A stretch of DNA of 64,000 nucleotides from Erpobdella octoculata (GCA_963978895.1 OZ022241.1:1477191-1541190), one strand, 5' to 3'. Counted from the first letter of the stretch, positions 19,696 through 32,371 are shown. The notes: generated from the letters alone by a model not told the origin. Numbers and translations are program-made.

Positions 19696-22600
19696 CCCTG
19701 GTAAAAAGAAAATGCGTGATTTGCTCTGACGTTGCTGATGGAATTCATTATGGGGCTCTCACATGTAGAAGTTGCCAGGTATTTATCAACCTCGACATTT
19801 TATATTTAATTATTCCAAGTGTTTTTATTTAGATTATTTAATGTTGTTAAATTTAATTCTTTTATATTATTTAATGTTGTTAATTTTAATTCTTTTAGAT
19901 TATTTAATGTTGTTAATTTTAATTCTTTTAGATTATTTAATATTGTTAATTTTAATTTTTTCTCAAATATTTCTTGAAGAAAGCTAATAAATCCTACTTT
20001 AAAATTGTTTGGCATTAAATTAAGTGGGTATGAAAATAGAAATTGTTTATGGATTTATGGTCTGGACATATTCTCATTAGTAAAATCCATATTTATTAGG
20101 GATGTCACAGGTACCCAAACCGAACCCGAAGTTTGGTACTACCTTATTTTTTTTGGATACCCAAACCTGAACTTTTGAAATAGTGAAGCCCAAATCCGAA
20201 TTTTCAAAAAATTAAAACCTGAACCCGAATTTACACTGACGTTTATTGTTCATGTCTATGTCAACATAGCGTGTTTTCTCGGATAATTTAAATTGCACTC
20301 GTTTCATTCTATTAATCGAATTTTTGTCCGTTTTTAACTATATTTCGTTTTATCTCACTGGATTGTTTTATTTACGATAGTTTTTTTTAAACCTTAACTA
20401 CAGTTTTAATCAATCGGTCAAGCCTTCGGTTATCGCTCACCGTCACCGATGTCTACCGAACGGATTGTTTACACCTCAGCCGATTTGTTAAAACTTTCTC
20501 AGTCTCCCGCCATCAGATTAAAGCGATCTGTGAGAGACAACCTCTTTAAAAATAGAATTTGGAAGCCAAGAGCGCATCACAAAAGTGCAGTGCTGTATAA
20601 GCTCAAACCGCACAACAAACTTAATATGGGTCTCCTCAACGCTCGATCCGCAGTCAACAAAGCTGCTCTCATTCACGACGTTATGGGCGATTTCGACTTG
20701 AGTCTGTTGTGTCTCACCGAGACTTGGATTAAACCGGACGATCCCGATGCTATCAAACATGACATTGCACCACCTGGTTTTTCAGTTATTCACCAACATC
20801 GTACATCATCAACCACCTCCAGAGGCGGTGGTCTCGCTCTCATTCACCACAATCACATTCATTGTAAGCCTTTAACATCTCTCACCACCACTACCTTTGA
20901 ACACATTGTCATTCAGGTCACCAATGTAACACATCCTTTCATCATTATCATTGTCTATCGCCCTCCTGGGACTCTAAGTGGTTTTGCCGACGAGCTCACA
21001 CTACTTCTCGAATCTCATTCCGCTAAAAAATTAATTATGTGTGGCGATTTCAACACCCCGGCCACATCATCATCCATCAACAACGACATCGCCGGTCTTC
21101 TGAGCGAATTCGACATGACACAACTTATCAACAAGCCTACTCACGTGAAAGGAAACATTCTTGATGTTTTGATAACCCCCAACTCGCACCCAAACATTAT
21201 TTCCAATATTGTCATTCACCCATCTCATTTCATTTCCGATCATTATCTTGTTTCTTCTGTCATCAACCTGTCAAAGCCTGCACCAGTCTGTACCTCTATT
21301 TCTTATCGTAATCTAAAATCAATAAACTGGTGCAACTTCAACAACGACCTACTAACATCTAACTTCCTCATCACGGACGGCTTATCCACTGATCAATATG
21401 CCAATTTAATAGATGAAACAATCACCAACATTCTTAATTTACATGCACCCCTCAAAATAAAAACAATCAGAAAATGCGTCACCTCCCACATCAACACTCT
21501 TTCTGACTCAGCTCTCATTGCCAAGAAACATCGACGGAAATGCGAGCGAAAGTACTTTTCTTCTCTCTCCTCAGAGAATAAAAAGGAATATGACGAAGCC
21601 AAGATTCTTGCAAAACATGCCATCCTAGCTTCTCGGGCCGAATCTATCAGAGCAACACTATCAAGCTCTGAAAATCCTCGCAGCCTGTGGCGCTCTCTCA
21701 ACAACCTTCTTCATAGACGGCAAAAGCAGACAGTTGTCGACGGTGATAGTGAAAAATTGGCAGATTCTTTTAGTACTTTCTTTACTCAAAAGATCGAATC
21801 GCTCAATGACAGCATTCGTCAGCGCATCTCTTCTGACAACAGTAACTTTGAGCATTACTGGAGATCAAATGATTCTCCTCTCTTAACCAGTTTTGAGGAA
21901 GTGACTCCTTCCGAAATAAGCAAACTCATCGCTAACTCAAAACCTTCTCCTCTAGATTCTTTTCCTAACCAAGTTTTTATACATTGTTCCGACACGCTGT
22001 CGACAGCAATCTCTAACCTATGTAATCTCTCTTTCCGTGAAGGATGCTTTCCGTCTGTGCACAAAAGAGCCCAATTACTACCTCTACTGAAAAAACCTTC
22101 CCTAGATAACAGTATTCTCTCCAATTTTAGACCTATCTCCAACCTCACAACTATTTCTAAAATAATCGAGAGGACGGTTCTAAAGAGAGTTCAACCTCAT
22201 ATCATAACCAACTCTAACTACTCTCTCTATCAGTCGGCCTATCGCTCATGTCACTCCACTGAAACTGCTCTGCTCCACATCCTTGATAACGTCTTTCATT
22301 CTTGCGATTCCAAGAAGGCCACTCTCCTCGCTGGCCTTGATCTCTCGGCTGCCTTCGACACAATTAGTCACTCCACCCTTCTTGACCGCCTCCACAACGA
22401 ATTCGGCATCAGTGGCAGCGTCTTGTTGTGGTTTGCTTCCTACTTGTCGGGTCGGTCGCAGTTTGTCAAACTGGGTGGTTGCAGCTCATCTTCTGTTCTG
22501 ATCACCAGCGGTGTTCCTCAGGGCTCTGTCTTGGGGCCTCTTCTCTTCACCACCTACATATCTCCTGTATGTAGCATTATCAGTGAACAGAATGTACCGT

Positions 22601-24258
22601 ATCACCAATATGCTGACGACACGCAGCTTTTCCAGTCGCTCTCTTACCGGGACTCCGACTTGGAAATTAAGAGACTAACCGACTGCATCAGATCCATTGA
22701 ACACTGGTTTCTGCACAACAACCTTCAGTTCAATACATCCAAAACTGAGGTTGTTCTGTTAGGATCCAGTTACTCGATTAAGGCTCTCTCCAACTTAAAA
22801 TCTCTTTCCGTTGGAGAACACTCAATTCCTTTTTCCCCCACTCTAAAAAGCCTTGGTGTGTTGATTGACAATCGTCTCACTTTTGCAAATCACGTTTCAT
22901 CAGTCATTCGTTCATGCCATCATCAGATCAGAGCAATCGCCCACGTCAGAAAGTTTTTATCGAGGGAAAACGCCAACTCCTTGGCTTGTTGTCTGATCTT
23001 GTCAAGGCTCGATTATTGTAACTCCCTTCTTTTTGGCATTCCTCTGAACCACCAAAAACGTCTCCAGAGAATGATGAATAGGGCTGCTAAAGTGGTCCTT
23101 GGAGTCTACCCTTTGGATTCGTCGTCATCTCTGTCGTCGTCGTCATCTCTGCCATCGTCGTCGTCATCTCTGTCATCGTCGTCGTCTTCATTCCGTCTTT
23201 TCAAACTTCACTGGCTGCCGGTACACTATCGAATTTTGTACAAAATCGCCCTGATAACGTACAAAATTCGGTTTTGTTCATCGCCCACATATCTTCACCA
23301 ACTCCTTCACAACAGAACCATCCAAAGACCGCTCCGCTCATCCACAGCTCCTGAACTCGCACGGACAAAAGCTAACAACAATATCGGTGCGAGATCCTTT
23401 CGACACGCATCGCCAATCGTCTGGAATGCACTGCCAGCCGAAATTCGAAACTGTGGATCCGTCGCTTCCTTTAAAACTAAACTTAAAACCTTTTATTTTA
23501 AATTAGCCTTTGAACGATGCAATTTTTAGGTTATCCGAGGGCGCCTCAGTCGCGTGCCTTGGCGCTTGATAAATTCCGTATTATTATTACACAGAATCAA
23601 AACTTTTAACCTCAAACAAAAAAATAATATAAACAAATGCTAAAATAATAATTTTAAAAAGATTCAGTTTTCTTAATTGATTCAGTCTCATTTACAGTTT
23701 TTTTTAAAACGTTAAAGTAACTAAATCTAAAAAGAATGTTTCATTTTTTAGATTCTGTAACTGTAACTGTAACAACACTAATTGCACTGAACTAAGGTAC
23801 ATTTTAATTCTAGCTTTAATAGAGCAGTAGCTGTTATTAATGCCAGCCATGCTACTTTTCTTGACTGCATTTAGTTTAGTCTTACTTTGAATAAAGTTAT
23901 TGTTAAAATTAAAATAAAATTATCAACTTTTTTAACAGTTACATTTTAATTCATTTTTCATATATTTCTTGCAAAAAGTTATAAAACTGTGTCTCAGAGT
24001 TGTTTGGAATTAAGTTAAGTGGGTATGAAAATAGAAATTGTTTATGGATTGATGGTCTGGAAATCTTCACAATAATTTGGACATCTCTGAAATTAATTAT
24101 CTTATCTTCATTGTAGTATTTCTACATAAATGGAATGAACAAAAGTCACACTTATGTTTGCAAGAGTAACAAAACTTGCATCATCAATCTCAATACGAGG
24201 AATTCATGTAAATACTGCAGGTACCAGAAATGTCTCGCACATAACATGATCAAAAAAG
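19696..24258 (+). CDS. NR-type DBD module B5, split by a LINE (exons 19696-19778 and 24117-24258)
   Basis: Exon 1: ALVKRK, CVICSDVADGIHYGAL, CRSCQ. Exon 2: YFYINGMNKSHTYVC, CKSNKTC, CKYCRYQKC, AHNMIKKG. The intron is 4338 bp because a CR1/L2-like LINE with a full-length ORF sits in it. The exons and splice sites remain intact. The LINE is in the same orientation, so its own 3' end could terminate transcripts inside the DBD. The part of the intron right of the LINE resembles B1/B2 rather than B3/B4, so this module may be a recombinant. Confidence 0.82.
20225..23595 (+). mobile_element. CR1/L2-like non-LTR retrotransposon with intact ORF
   Basis: The element starts inside the CCCGAACC repeat of the B5 intron and ends in a short (ATT)n tail at about 23579-23590, typical of the CR1/L2 group. 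A short direct repeat (ttacac) flanks it at about 20230 and 23586. About 220 bp of 5' leader precede the ORF, and no separate ORF1 is visible. The 3' UTR is short (cgcctcagtcgcgtgccttgg). Confidence 0.8.
20449..23529 (+). CDS. LINE endonuclease-reverse transcriptase, 1026 residues, uninterrupted
   Basis: The N-terminal APE-type endonuclease domain (about 60-270) shows LNARSAVNK, LTETW, GGGLAL, VYRPPG, CGDFN (~199) and SDHYLV (~262). The reverse transcriptase (about 490-800) shows FRPISNLTTISK, GLDLSAAFDTISH (~628, catalytic Asp), SGVPQGSVLGPLLF and HQYADDTQLF (~720, catalytic YADD). The C-terminal part carries LSRLDYCNSLLFG, KLHWLPVHYRI and RSFRHASPIVWNALP, as in CR1/L2 elements. A Ser homopolymer region (~888-915, from tcg/tca repeats) is inserted before HWLPV. 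It nicks target DNA and copies its own RNA. The absence of any stop or shift suggests recent insertion. The start is the first ATG of the frame. Confidence 0.9.
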   Translation: MSTERIVYTSADLLKLSQSPAIRLKRSVRDNLFKNRIWKPRAHHKSAVLYKLKPHNKLNMGLLNARSAVNKAALIHDVMGDFDLSLLCLTETWIKPDDPDAIKHDIAPPGFSVIHQHRTSSTTSRGGGLALIHHNHIHCKPLTSLTTTTFEHIVIQVTNVTHPFIIIIVYRPPGTLSGFADELTLLLESHSAKKLIMCGDFNTPATSSSINNDIAGLLSEFDMTQLINKPTHVKGNILDVLITPNSHPNIISNIVIHPSHFISDHYLVSSVINLSKPAPVCTSISYRNLKSINWCNFNNDLLTSNFLITDGLSTDQYANLIDETITNILNLHAPLKIKTIRKCVTSHINTLSDSALIAKKHRRKCERKYFSSLSSENKKEYDEAKILAKHAILASRAESIRATLSSSENPRSLWRSLNNLLHRRQKQTVVDGDSEKLADSFSTFFTQKIESLNDSIRQRISSDNSNFEHYWRSNDSPLLTSFEEVTPSEISKLIANSKPSPLDSFPNQVFIHCSDTLSTAISNLCNLSFREGCFPSVHKRAQLLPLLKKPSLDNSILSNFRPISNLTTISKIIERTVLKRVQPHIITNSNYSLYQSAYRSCHSTETALLHILDNVFHSCDSKKATLLAGLDLSAAFDTISHSTLLDRLHNEFGISGSVLLWFASYLSGRSQFVKLGGCSSSSVLITSGVPQGSVLGPLLFTTYISPVCSIISEQNVPYHQYADDTQLFQSLSYRDSDLEIKRLTDCIRSIEHWFLHNNLQFNTSKTEVVLLGSSYSIKALSNLKSLSVGEHSIPFSPTLKSLGVLIDNRLTFANHVSSVIRSCHHQIRAIAHVRKFLSRENANSLACCLILSRLDYCNSLLFGIPLNHQKRLQRMMNRAAKVVLGVYPLDSSSSLSSSSSLPSSSSSLSSSSSSFRLFKLHWLPVHYRILYKIALITYKIRFCSSPTYLHQLLHNRTIQRPLRSSTAPELARTKANNNIGARSFRHASPIVWNALPAEIRNCGSVASFKTKLKTFYFKLAFERCNF

Positions 24259-24444
24259 GTATAGATTTTTCATTTAACGTGAACTTCTATAAACTTTTAT
24301 GGAATCAAGAATTTTTAGTGTGGATTTTAATAGAAATTTTAGTTATAAAAACAATAAATGGTTGTTATTCTATATTGTTTGGTTCTAAATTTTAAAACAT
24401 CGTTTCCTAACGATTTGACACAACAACTCATTCTTTAAAAACAG

Positions 24445-25359
24445 TCCTGGTACAAGGAGAATGCGTGATTTGCTCTGACGTTGCCATTGGAATTCGTTAT
24501 GGTGCTCTCACGTGTAGAAGTTGCCAGGTATTTATCAACCTCGACATTTTATATTTAATTATTCCAAGTGTTTTTATTTAGATTATTTAATGTTGTTAAA
24601 TTTAATTCTTTTATATTATTTAATGTTGTTAATTTTAATTCTTGTAGATTATTTAATGTTGTTAATTTTAATTCTTGTAGATTATTTAATGTTGTTTATT
24701 TTAATTCTTTTAGATTATTTAATATTGTTAATTTTAACTCTTTTCTTAAATATTTCTTGAAGAAAGCTAATAAATCCTACTTTAAAATTATTTGGCATTA
24801 AATTAAGTGGGTATGAAAATAGAAATTGTTTATGGATTGATGGCCTGGACATATTCTCATTAGTAAAATCCATATTTATTATGGATGTCTTAGGTACCCA
24901 ACCCGAACCCGAAAATTGGTACTCTCTGATCTTTTTTGGATATCCTAACCTTAACTTTTGAAATAGTGAAACCCAAACCCGAATTTAAAAAAAATTAAAA
25001 CCTGAATTTTACCTTTTGATTTACACATAGAATCAAAACTTTTAACAGCAAACATAAAAATAATATATATACAAATGCTAAAATAAATCCTGCTTTAAAA
25101 TTGCATGACATTAAATTAAGTGGGTATGAAAATAGAAATTGTTTATGGATTAATGGTCTAGAAATCTTCACAATAATTTGGACATCTCTGAAATTAATTA
25201 TCTTATCTTCATTGTAGTATTTCTACAGAAGTGGAATGAACAAAATTCACACTTATGTTTGCAAGAGTAACAAAACTTGCATCATCAATCTCAATACGAG
25301 GAATTCATGTAAATACTGCAGGTACCAGAAATGTATCGCACATAACATGATCAAAAAAG
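24445..25359 (+). CDS. NR-type DBD module B6, DBD of gene B (exons 24445-24527 and 25218-25359)
   Basis: Exon 1: VLVQGE, CVICSDVAIGIRYGAL, CRSCQ; exon 2: YFYRSGMNKIHTYVC, CKSNKTC, CKYCRYQKC, AHNMIKKG. The intron is 690 bp with the AT minisatellite (five units) and the CCCGAACC repeat. With exons 25489-26801 and 27056-27202 the spliced length is 1685 nt. Adding the upstream phase-1 base gives 562 codons including the stop. It differs from its siblings in Ile for Ser (KIHTY) and Ile for Leu (KCIAHN). Confidence 0.87.
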
Positions 25360-25488
25360 GTATAGAATTTTCATTTAACGTGAACTTCTATAAACTTTTA
25401 TGGAATCAAAAATTTAATCTGGATTTTAATAGAAATTTTAGTTATAAAAACAATAAATGGTTGTTATTCTATATTGTTTGGTTCAAAG

Positions 25489-26801
25489 CAAGAGAGATGG
25501 ATGTCGTCATGACTGATCTACCCGTTCAGAAGAAGGTCAAGGATACGAACCAGCTGGTGCTACTGCTCCCAAAACCCCAAAAGCAGATTCAACAACAATT
25601 AATCCAACTGGTGAAACTACCCTCACAACAACAGCACATTCAACAACAATTACAACAAAAACAACAAATTGAAATGGAACAAGAAAATGATTCAAAAAAA
25701 TCTGAACAACAATCACAGCAACTACAACAAATGGTTGTTCTTGCACACAGCAGCAACAACATTCCTCAAAACAACTTTGACATAAAGCTGCTTTCCACAA
25801 ACATGAACAGCACCCAGCCCCACTACCTCGAAGAACTTCACCAGGTTAGCAACCTGGATCCCAGGTCAAACTTTAATAAGTTTGCTGTGGACGATTTAAA
25901 CATGAGAAACCTGTGTGCCTTGGATTCAAGTAGCATAATAAGCATTGCAGGACAACCAACCAACTACATCATATATAAGGAAGACGTAAGTGAAGATGAA
26001 GATAAAAGTTTTTTTGACAACTCATCTACCATAAGTAGTGGGAATCCATCTTTTTCATCAAACCTCACAGTTTCGTGCACAGGAGATTTGAGCCAAACTC
26101 TTGTTAGCAAGGAGAAAGCACAAGATGGTTATTGGGACACAGAGATAAAAATGGAGCAAGAAAATTATGATGAAAATGATTCAAGAAAGTCAGGGAGTTT
26201 ACTGTTACATGGAGAAAGAGAAGCATGTTCTTTTAACCCTGAACTTGAAGGCCTTATTATTGGAGTGACTCCATCTTTTTCATCTAACCTCACAATTTCA
26301 ACAGAAGGAGATCTGAGCCTAACACATGCTTGCTGGCAGAAAGAACAAGATGGTCATTATGACACAGAGATAGAAATGGAGCAAGAAAATGATGATGACA
26401 GTAATTCAAGAAGCTCAGGGAGGAGACTGATATACAGACAAAAGCAATCATGTGACCTCAACCCTGAACTTGGAGGACCTATTATTGGAATTGGGTCTTT
26501 TAGAGAAAAATCTCGAAGCTATAATCGCACCAAAGAATTATTGGTGCCTAAAAATTGCTCTGAATTCAATGATGTACACTTATTTAATGAGACAGAATAT
26601 GCCATTCAACTAAGAATCACTGATAATGAAAGCATTGTGACCAAACAAGCATCAAACAGTGACTTTAATAAGAATCTAATCGACAACTTATCCCCATCAC
26701 TTGTGAGCAAAACGGAAGTGGTTGTGAGTAGTCAACCTGTAAGTTCAGAATGTATGAGGTTAAAAAAGAAAAAAAGTAATGCCCCTCTCAGTTCCAGAAA
26801 G
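25489..26801 (+). CDS. Gene B exon 3: fused Gln-rich and Ser/acidic exon (1313 nt)
   Basis: Acceptor ggttcaaag (phase 1), donor AGAAAG|gtaaaa (phase 0), 437 codons. Starts AREMDVVMTDLPVQKKVKDT, followed by about 130 residues dominated by Gln. The remainder follows the gene A exon: NSTQPHYLEELHQVSNLDP, SNLTVSCTGDLSQTL, and acidic repeats DGYWDTEIKMEQEN and DGHYDTEIEMEQEND. IKME is an exact SUMO-consensus match (inference). No ligand-binding-domain signature is visible. The intron before it (25360-25488) is 129 nt with no stop in frame. Confidence 0.82.
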
Positions 26802-27055
26802 GTAAAAAAATTTTATTCCATGATTTCATTATATATTTTTATTGTTTTGTCTTTATTTTATTTTGGTTTTCATAAGTTTTTAGATAGAAATTTTCATTTA
26901 GCTTCATTTGCTCTTGGCAAAAAAGCTTGCCTGCACCAAGGTTAAAAAAATTTATGTTTTCTTGTCTGGGCATTTTCATGATCTGAGGCATTGGATTTTT
27001 AAATGTTAAATGGTGGCAAATTAGATTTCATAAGTTTTTTTTCTTTTTTATTCAG

Positions 27056-27202
27056 CTTCAACAAAAATATTCAAAGCAACAGCAGGAGATAAAATATTTG
27101 AAGGTCCTCCTGGAGCAAAAAGACCAAGAAATTAAAAAGTTGGAAGAACTCCAAAAACATAAGATTAGGAAATGTTTTGTTGAATTAAAGCGAATTAAAT
27201 AA
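27056..27202 (+). CDS. Gene B last exon: C-terminal coiled coil
   Basis: Acceptor ttattcag, 147 nt, stop TAA at 27200-27202. Encodes LQQKYSKQQQEIKYLKVLLE, QKDQEIKKLEELQKHKI and RKCFVELKRIK. Leu/Ile heptad positions are better kept than in gene A (IKYLKVLLEQ..IKKLEEL), so this is the clearest coiled coil of the three. The RKCFV core is identical in all copies. Confidence 0.85.
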   Translation, partial: LQQKYSKQQQEIKYLKVLLEQKDQEIKKLEELQKHKIRKCFVELKRIK

Positions 27203-28453
<1,251 letters not shown>

Positions 28454-28505
<52 letters not shown>

Positions 28506-29796
28506 TGTCTGTATGTCTGCGTAGAATGTTTGATGAGAGGAACGAATGAGCCATCTTTCTGTGACCAGTAGTGGCAATTTGAACTCGATCATTTTTAACC
28601 AGTGGAAATCCTTAATGATGGGAGTAGTGTGATCGTGTTTTCGAGTATATACGCGTTTAACCAATTTTTGATAATTTGGTTTCCAAGACCTCAAATGTGG
28701 GGTGGAAAAAGGAATGTTTGCTTGAAAAACTCTAAAAACTAAAAATGTGAAATTTTTGCAATTTAGCACTTAGATTATTTTTTACAGAATAACAAAATAT
28801 GTTTTAATAATTTTTGAAAATTTGATTTTCAGAACTTCATGTTGGGTGGAAAATAGCATGGTTGATTGTATTTTAGAATAACTGCTAATCAAAAACTGTA
28901 AGTGTTACAGATGCAAAGATTAGGTAGTTAGTGTAATCATGCAATGATTATACTACAACCATGTTTCCTTGAATATAAAACCTACATAGAAATATATTAG
29001 GCAATATTACAACAACTGGGGTTAGCTAACTCCCTCACTAACCTAAAAATAAATAAATAAATAACAAATTCCGTTCATACATCTGAACACATTCCTGATT
29101 GTTGGATCTGGATCATCACAGCTCTCAGAGCCAGCCAAGTTTAGGCGTTAGATGAGGCAGATTATTGAATAAAACAGTTAATACTTGATGATTGCTTTAC
29201 ACATACTGGATTGCCCATTATATCTGTCCTGCTCTAATACCTCGGTTATCTGCACTAATCTACGGTTAGACTCACACGTCCAAAAAACAGTCAACAGTTG
29301 GGCTATTCATAAAATCCACAGCATGAAAATATCCGGCAACATTTTCCTTTTTGTTTCAGCATTCATTCATATTACAAAAGATTACTGCTTCAAGAACTTG
29401 CTGTTAAGTCATCTGAACCTATTTAGAAAAAGGAAATGTCGTTTTCAACTGTATCTAAAGGAGGCCCGGGCTCCCTGAGCCCTCCCACAGGATCTGCTGC
29501 AGATTGGCTCAGCAAACGACTTAATTAAACGAATCATTTGGAATGAATCATTGAGCTGAATCAAACCAAATGAATGGATTCAGTGAAAAGAATTGAACTC
29601 CCCACACCTGGCGATCAAATTGCTGTTTTATATTAAAGTTCTTTTTGGTAATCATAAGGCACAAGCTTAAAATTATTAAATTAAATTTACCAAAACATGA
29701 ACAAATTAGTAGTATAAACAAAACAACTTTCAGTAACTTCTTTTAAATTTACTTTTCCAATTAAACTTGCATAATAGAAGAAAATAGCAAATCTCA
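28454..29796. other. Tail-to-tail intergenic region between genes B and C
   Basis: It starts with a (TA)n run (28455-28502). The block at about 29065-29215 is homologous, inverted, to the 3' flank of gene A. Scattered repeat-like text (ctcggttatctgcactaatc at about 29241) hints at an old DNA transposon. I see no coding sequence. Confidence 0.4.
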
Positions 29797-29943
29797 TTAA
29801 TGAATTCGATCCAACTTAACAAAACATTTCCTAATCTTATGTTTTTTGAGTTCATTAAAATTTTTAATTTCTTGGTCTTTTTGCTCTATGAGGGCCTTTA
29901 AATAATTTATCTCCTGCTGTTGCTTTGAATATTCTTGTAGAAT
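29797..29943 (-). CDS. Gene C last exon: C-terminal coiled coil
   Basis: On the minus strand the acceptor is tattcag, the exon is 147 nt and the stop TAA lies at 29799-29797. Encodes ILQEYSKQQQEINYLKALIE, QKDQEIKNFNELKKHKI and RKCFVKLDRIH. The length equals the gene A and gene B exons exactly. Asn-Phe-Asn in the second half replaces a heptad Leu, so the coil is probably weaker than that of gene B. Confidence 0.85.
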   Translation of the reverse strand: MLQEYSKQQQEINYLKALIEQKDQEIKNFNELKKHKIRKCFVKLDRIH

Positions 29944-30171
29944 CTGAATAAAAAAGAAAAAACTTATGAAATATTATTTACAGCCATTTAAAGCTTTAAG
30001 ATCCAATGCATCAGATCAAAACATTAAGTTTTGTAATCTTTGTAATTAATGTCAAGACCAATGAAGATAAATGAACAAATCTATCGAAAAACGTATAAAA
30101 ATCTTGAAAACCAAAATACAACAGAAATACAATCAAATAATATAATGAAATCATGGAATTCAAATTACTAC

Positions 30172-31475
30172 CTCACTGGAACTGAGTGAGGCATTACTTT
30201 GTTTCTGTGTTGACCATGTAAATTCTGAACTTACAGGATCACTCTTCACAAATAAATCAGTTTTGCTTATGAGTGACATGGATAAGTTGTCTTTTTGCTC
30301 GATTAAATTCTCATTAAAGTCACTGTTTGATTCCGTTTTGGTCATAATGTCATTGCAAATCACAATGTTTTCCTTGTCAGTCAAGCTTAGTTGAATTGCA
30401 TTATTTTTCTCATAAGATGAGTGTACACCATCGAATTTAGACCATTTTTTAGACTCGACTGGTTCTTTAGTGCCATTAAAACTTCCAGATTTTTTTCTAA
30501 AAGACCCAATTCCAATAATAGGCCCTCCAAGTTCAGGGTTGAGGTCACATGCTTGCTTTTGTCTGTGTATCGGTCTCCTCCCTGAGCTTCTTGAATTACT
30601 GTCATCATCATTTTCTTGCTCCAATTTCATCTCTGTGTCCCAATAGCCATCTTGTGCTTTCTGCTTGTTAGCAAGAGTTTGGCTCAAATCTCCTGTCCAT
30701 GAAACTGTGAAGTTAGATGAAAAAGATGGAGTCCAACTACTGACGGTAAATAAGTTTTCAAAATTACTTTTATTTTCATCTTCACTATCAGTCCTTGGTC
30801 TTTTAATGGCATGTTGTGTAGATGTTTCAGACTCTCTTGAATCATTTTCATCATAATTTTCTATTTTTCTCTTTGTTTTACAATTGTCATCTTGTGCTTT
30901 CAGCCAGCTAGCTGTGAGGTTAGATTTAAGAGACGGAGTGACACTACTGATGGTAGATGAGTTGTCAAAATAACTTTTATCTTCATCTTCACTTGCATGT
31001 TCATTATATATGATGTAGTTGCTGGGTTGTACTGAAAGGCTTATCATGCTACTTGAATCTGAAGCACAGGAGTACCTCTCGTTTGAATCGTCGACTGCAA
31101 ACTTATCAGAGTTTGAACTTGGAACCAGGTTGCTAACCTGGTGAAGTTCTCTGAGATAGTGGGACTGGGTGCTTTTCACGGCTGAGGCAAACTGTTTTAT
31201 GTGAAAGTTGTTTTGAGGAATGTTTTTTCTGCTGTGTGCAAGAACAATTTGTTGTTGTTGTGACTGTTGTTGAATTTGCTGTTGTGGGGGCAGTGCCACC
31301 AGCTGGTTCGTTTCCTTGACCATTTTCTGAACTGGCAGATCAGTATTGACGACGCCCATTCTCTCAGGCCTATCCATCTGTATTGCAAGCAAAACTATTT
31401 GTTGTTGTTGAAACTGCTCTTGTGGTTTTGGGAGCAATGGCACCAGCTGGTTCGTTTTCTCGATATTTTTCTTTC
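30172..31475 (-). CDS. Gene C large Ser/Asn/acidic exon (1304 nt)
   Basis: Acceptor ggttcaaag in phase 1, donor AGTGAG|gtagta in phase 0, 434 codons. It begins GKKNIEKTNQLVPLLPKPQ, with two Gln blocks separated by AIQMDRPERMGVVNTDLPVQ. It continues with KSTQSHYLRELHQVSNLVP and the acidic repeats DDNCKTKRKIENYDEND (degenerate) and DGYWDTEMKLEQEND. A PRTDSEDENKSNFENLF segment is shared with gene A. A likely disordered regulatory region with no ligand-binding domain seen. MKLE and VKSD again fit a SUMO consensus. Confidence 0.83.
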
Positions 31476-31549
31476 CTTTGAACCAAAAAAAAAAATAGAA
31501 TTACAACCATCTAATGTTTACATACCTCCACATTAAAATAGCTCTATAC

Positions 31550-31780
31550 CTATTCTTGGCATGTTATATGCAAAAGCAATTTGTAGTTGTTGCTGTGATC
31601 CTTGTTCAGACTTTTTTGAATCATTTTCTTGCTCCATTTCTATCTCTGTGTCACAATAGCCACCTTGATGTTGAAATTCCTCTTGTGGTTTTAGGTTCGC
31701 CAGCTGGTTCCTTAAACGAAATATTTTGACCTTCTTCTGAACAGATAGACCAGTCATCACAGGTTTTTCTATCTGTATTG
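31550..31780 (-). CDS. Gene C Gln-rich linker exon (231 nt)
   Basis: Acceptor ggttcaaag, donor AATAG|gtatag, phase 1-1. Encodes AIQIEKPVMTGLSVQKKVKI, a basic FRLRNQL segment, then QHQGGYCDTEIEMEQENDS and a Gln-rich tail ending AYNMPRIG. It is the counterpart of gene A exon 3 (8849-9046), with an extra eleven residues near its start. Confidence 0.8.
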
Positions 31781-31889
31781 CTTTGAACCAAACCCAATAA
31801 AATTACAATCATTTAGTGTTTTCATACCTGAAACACCATTAAAATTCACAGTAAATAAACTGTCGGTTAATTAAGAAATGAGGGAATAA

Positions 31890-32371
31890 TCTATATATAA
31901 AAAAATGAATGTCTCTGAGTCTGTCTATTATAGAAATCCCAGCCGCTGGAGCGATCTTGATGAAAGTATGTATTTCTCATACAGGAAAAGAAAGTTAAGA
32001 AGGTTTGGATTCCCTACACCCATCCCCCGGCTCAGGAGGGCCAAAAAACCTTTCCAGGCCAAAGTGCCTATGCATGACCATAAAAGGTTATTGCATAAAA
32101 TTCAAATTTAGTTTACGTAACAACGTTTGAAGGTTTCAAGCAACATTTAGCAAATCTATTTTACGTTTTATGAACTAAAGAAGTTAGGAAGGAGTGGGAA
32201 CGGGAAAGCAAGCGTGAGCAGGAACGGAAAAGTTACCGGGAACGGGAAAGCGACCAGGAACGGGAAAGCGACCGGAAGCGGGAGAACAAACAGGGAAGGA
32301 AACGGAAACAAGAAAGAAAATTGATAGTAAAACCTCTGAAAACCCCAAGCAATGCCGGGTTACCCCGCTAT
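31890..32371 (+). mobile_element. Helitron-like element in a gene C intron
   Basis: The 5' end TCTATATATAAAAAAATGAA followed by tgtctctgagtctgtctatt is a typical animal Helitron start. The body repeats the cccccggctcagg and ggccaaaaaacc blocks of the 2841-4326 element and the gggaacgggaaagcgacc minisatellite. The 3' end reads GCCGGGTTACCCCGCTA then T, so the final G of CTAG is mutated. It is antisense to the host gene. Confidence 0.75.

Noticed and set aside
20518..22501. Antisense and alternative-frame ORFs within the LINE ORF
   Set aside because: Shadows of the 1026-codon EN-RT frame.
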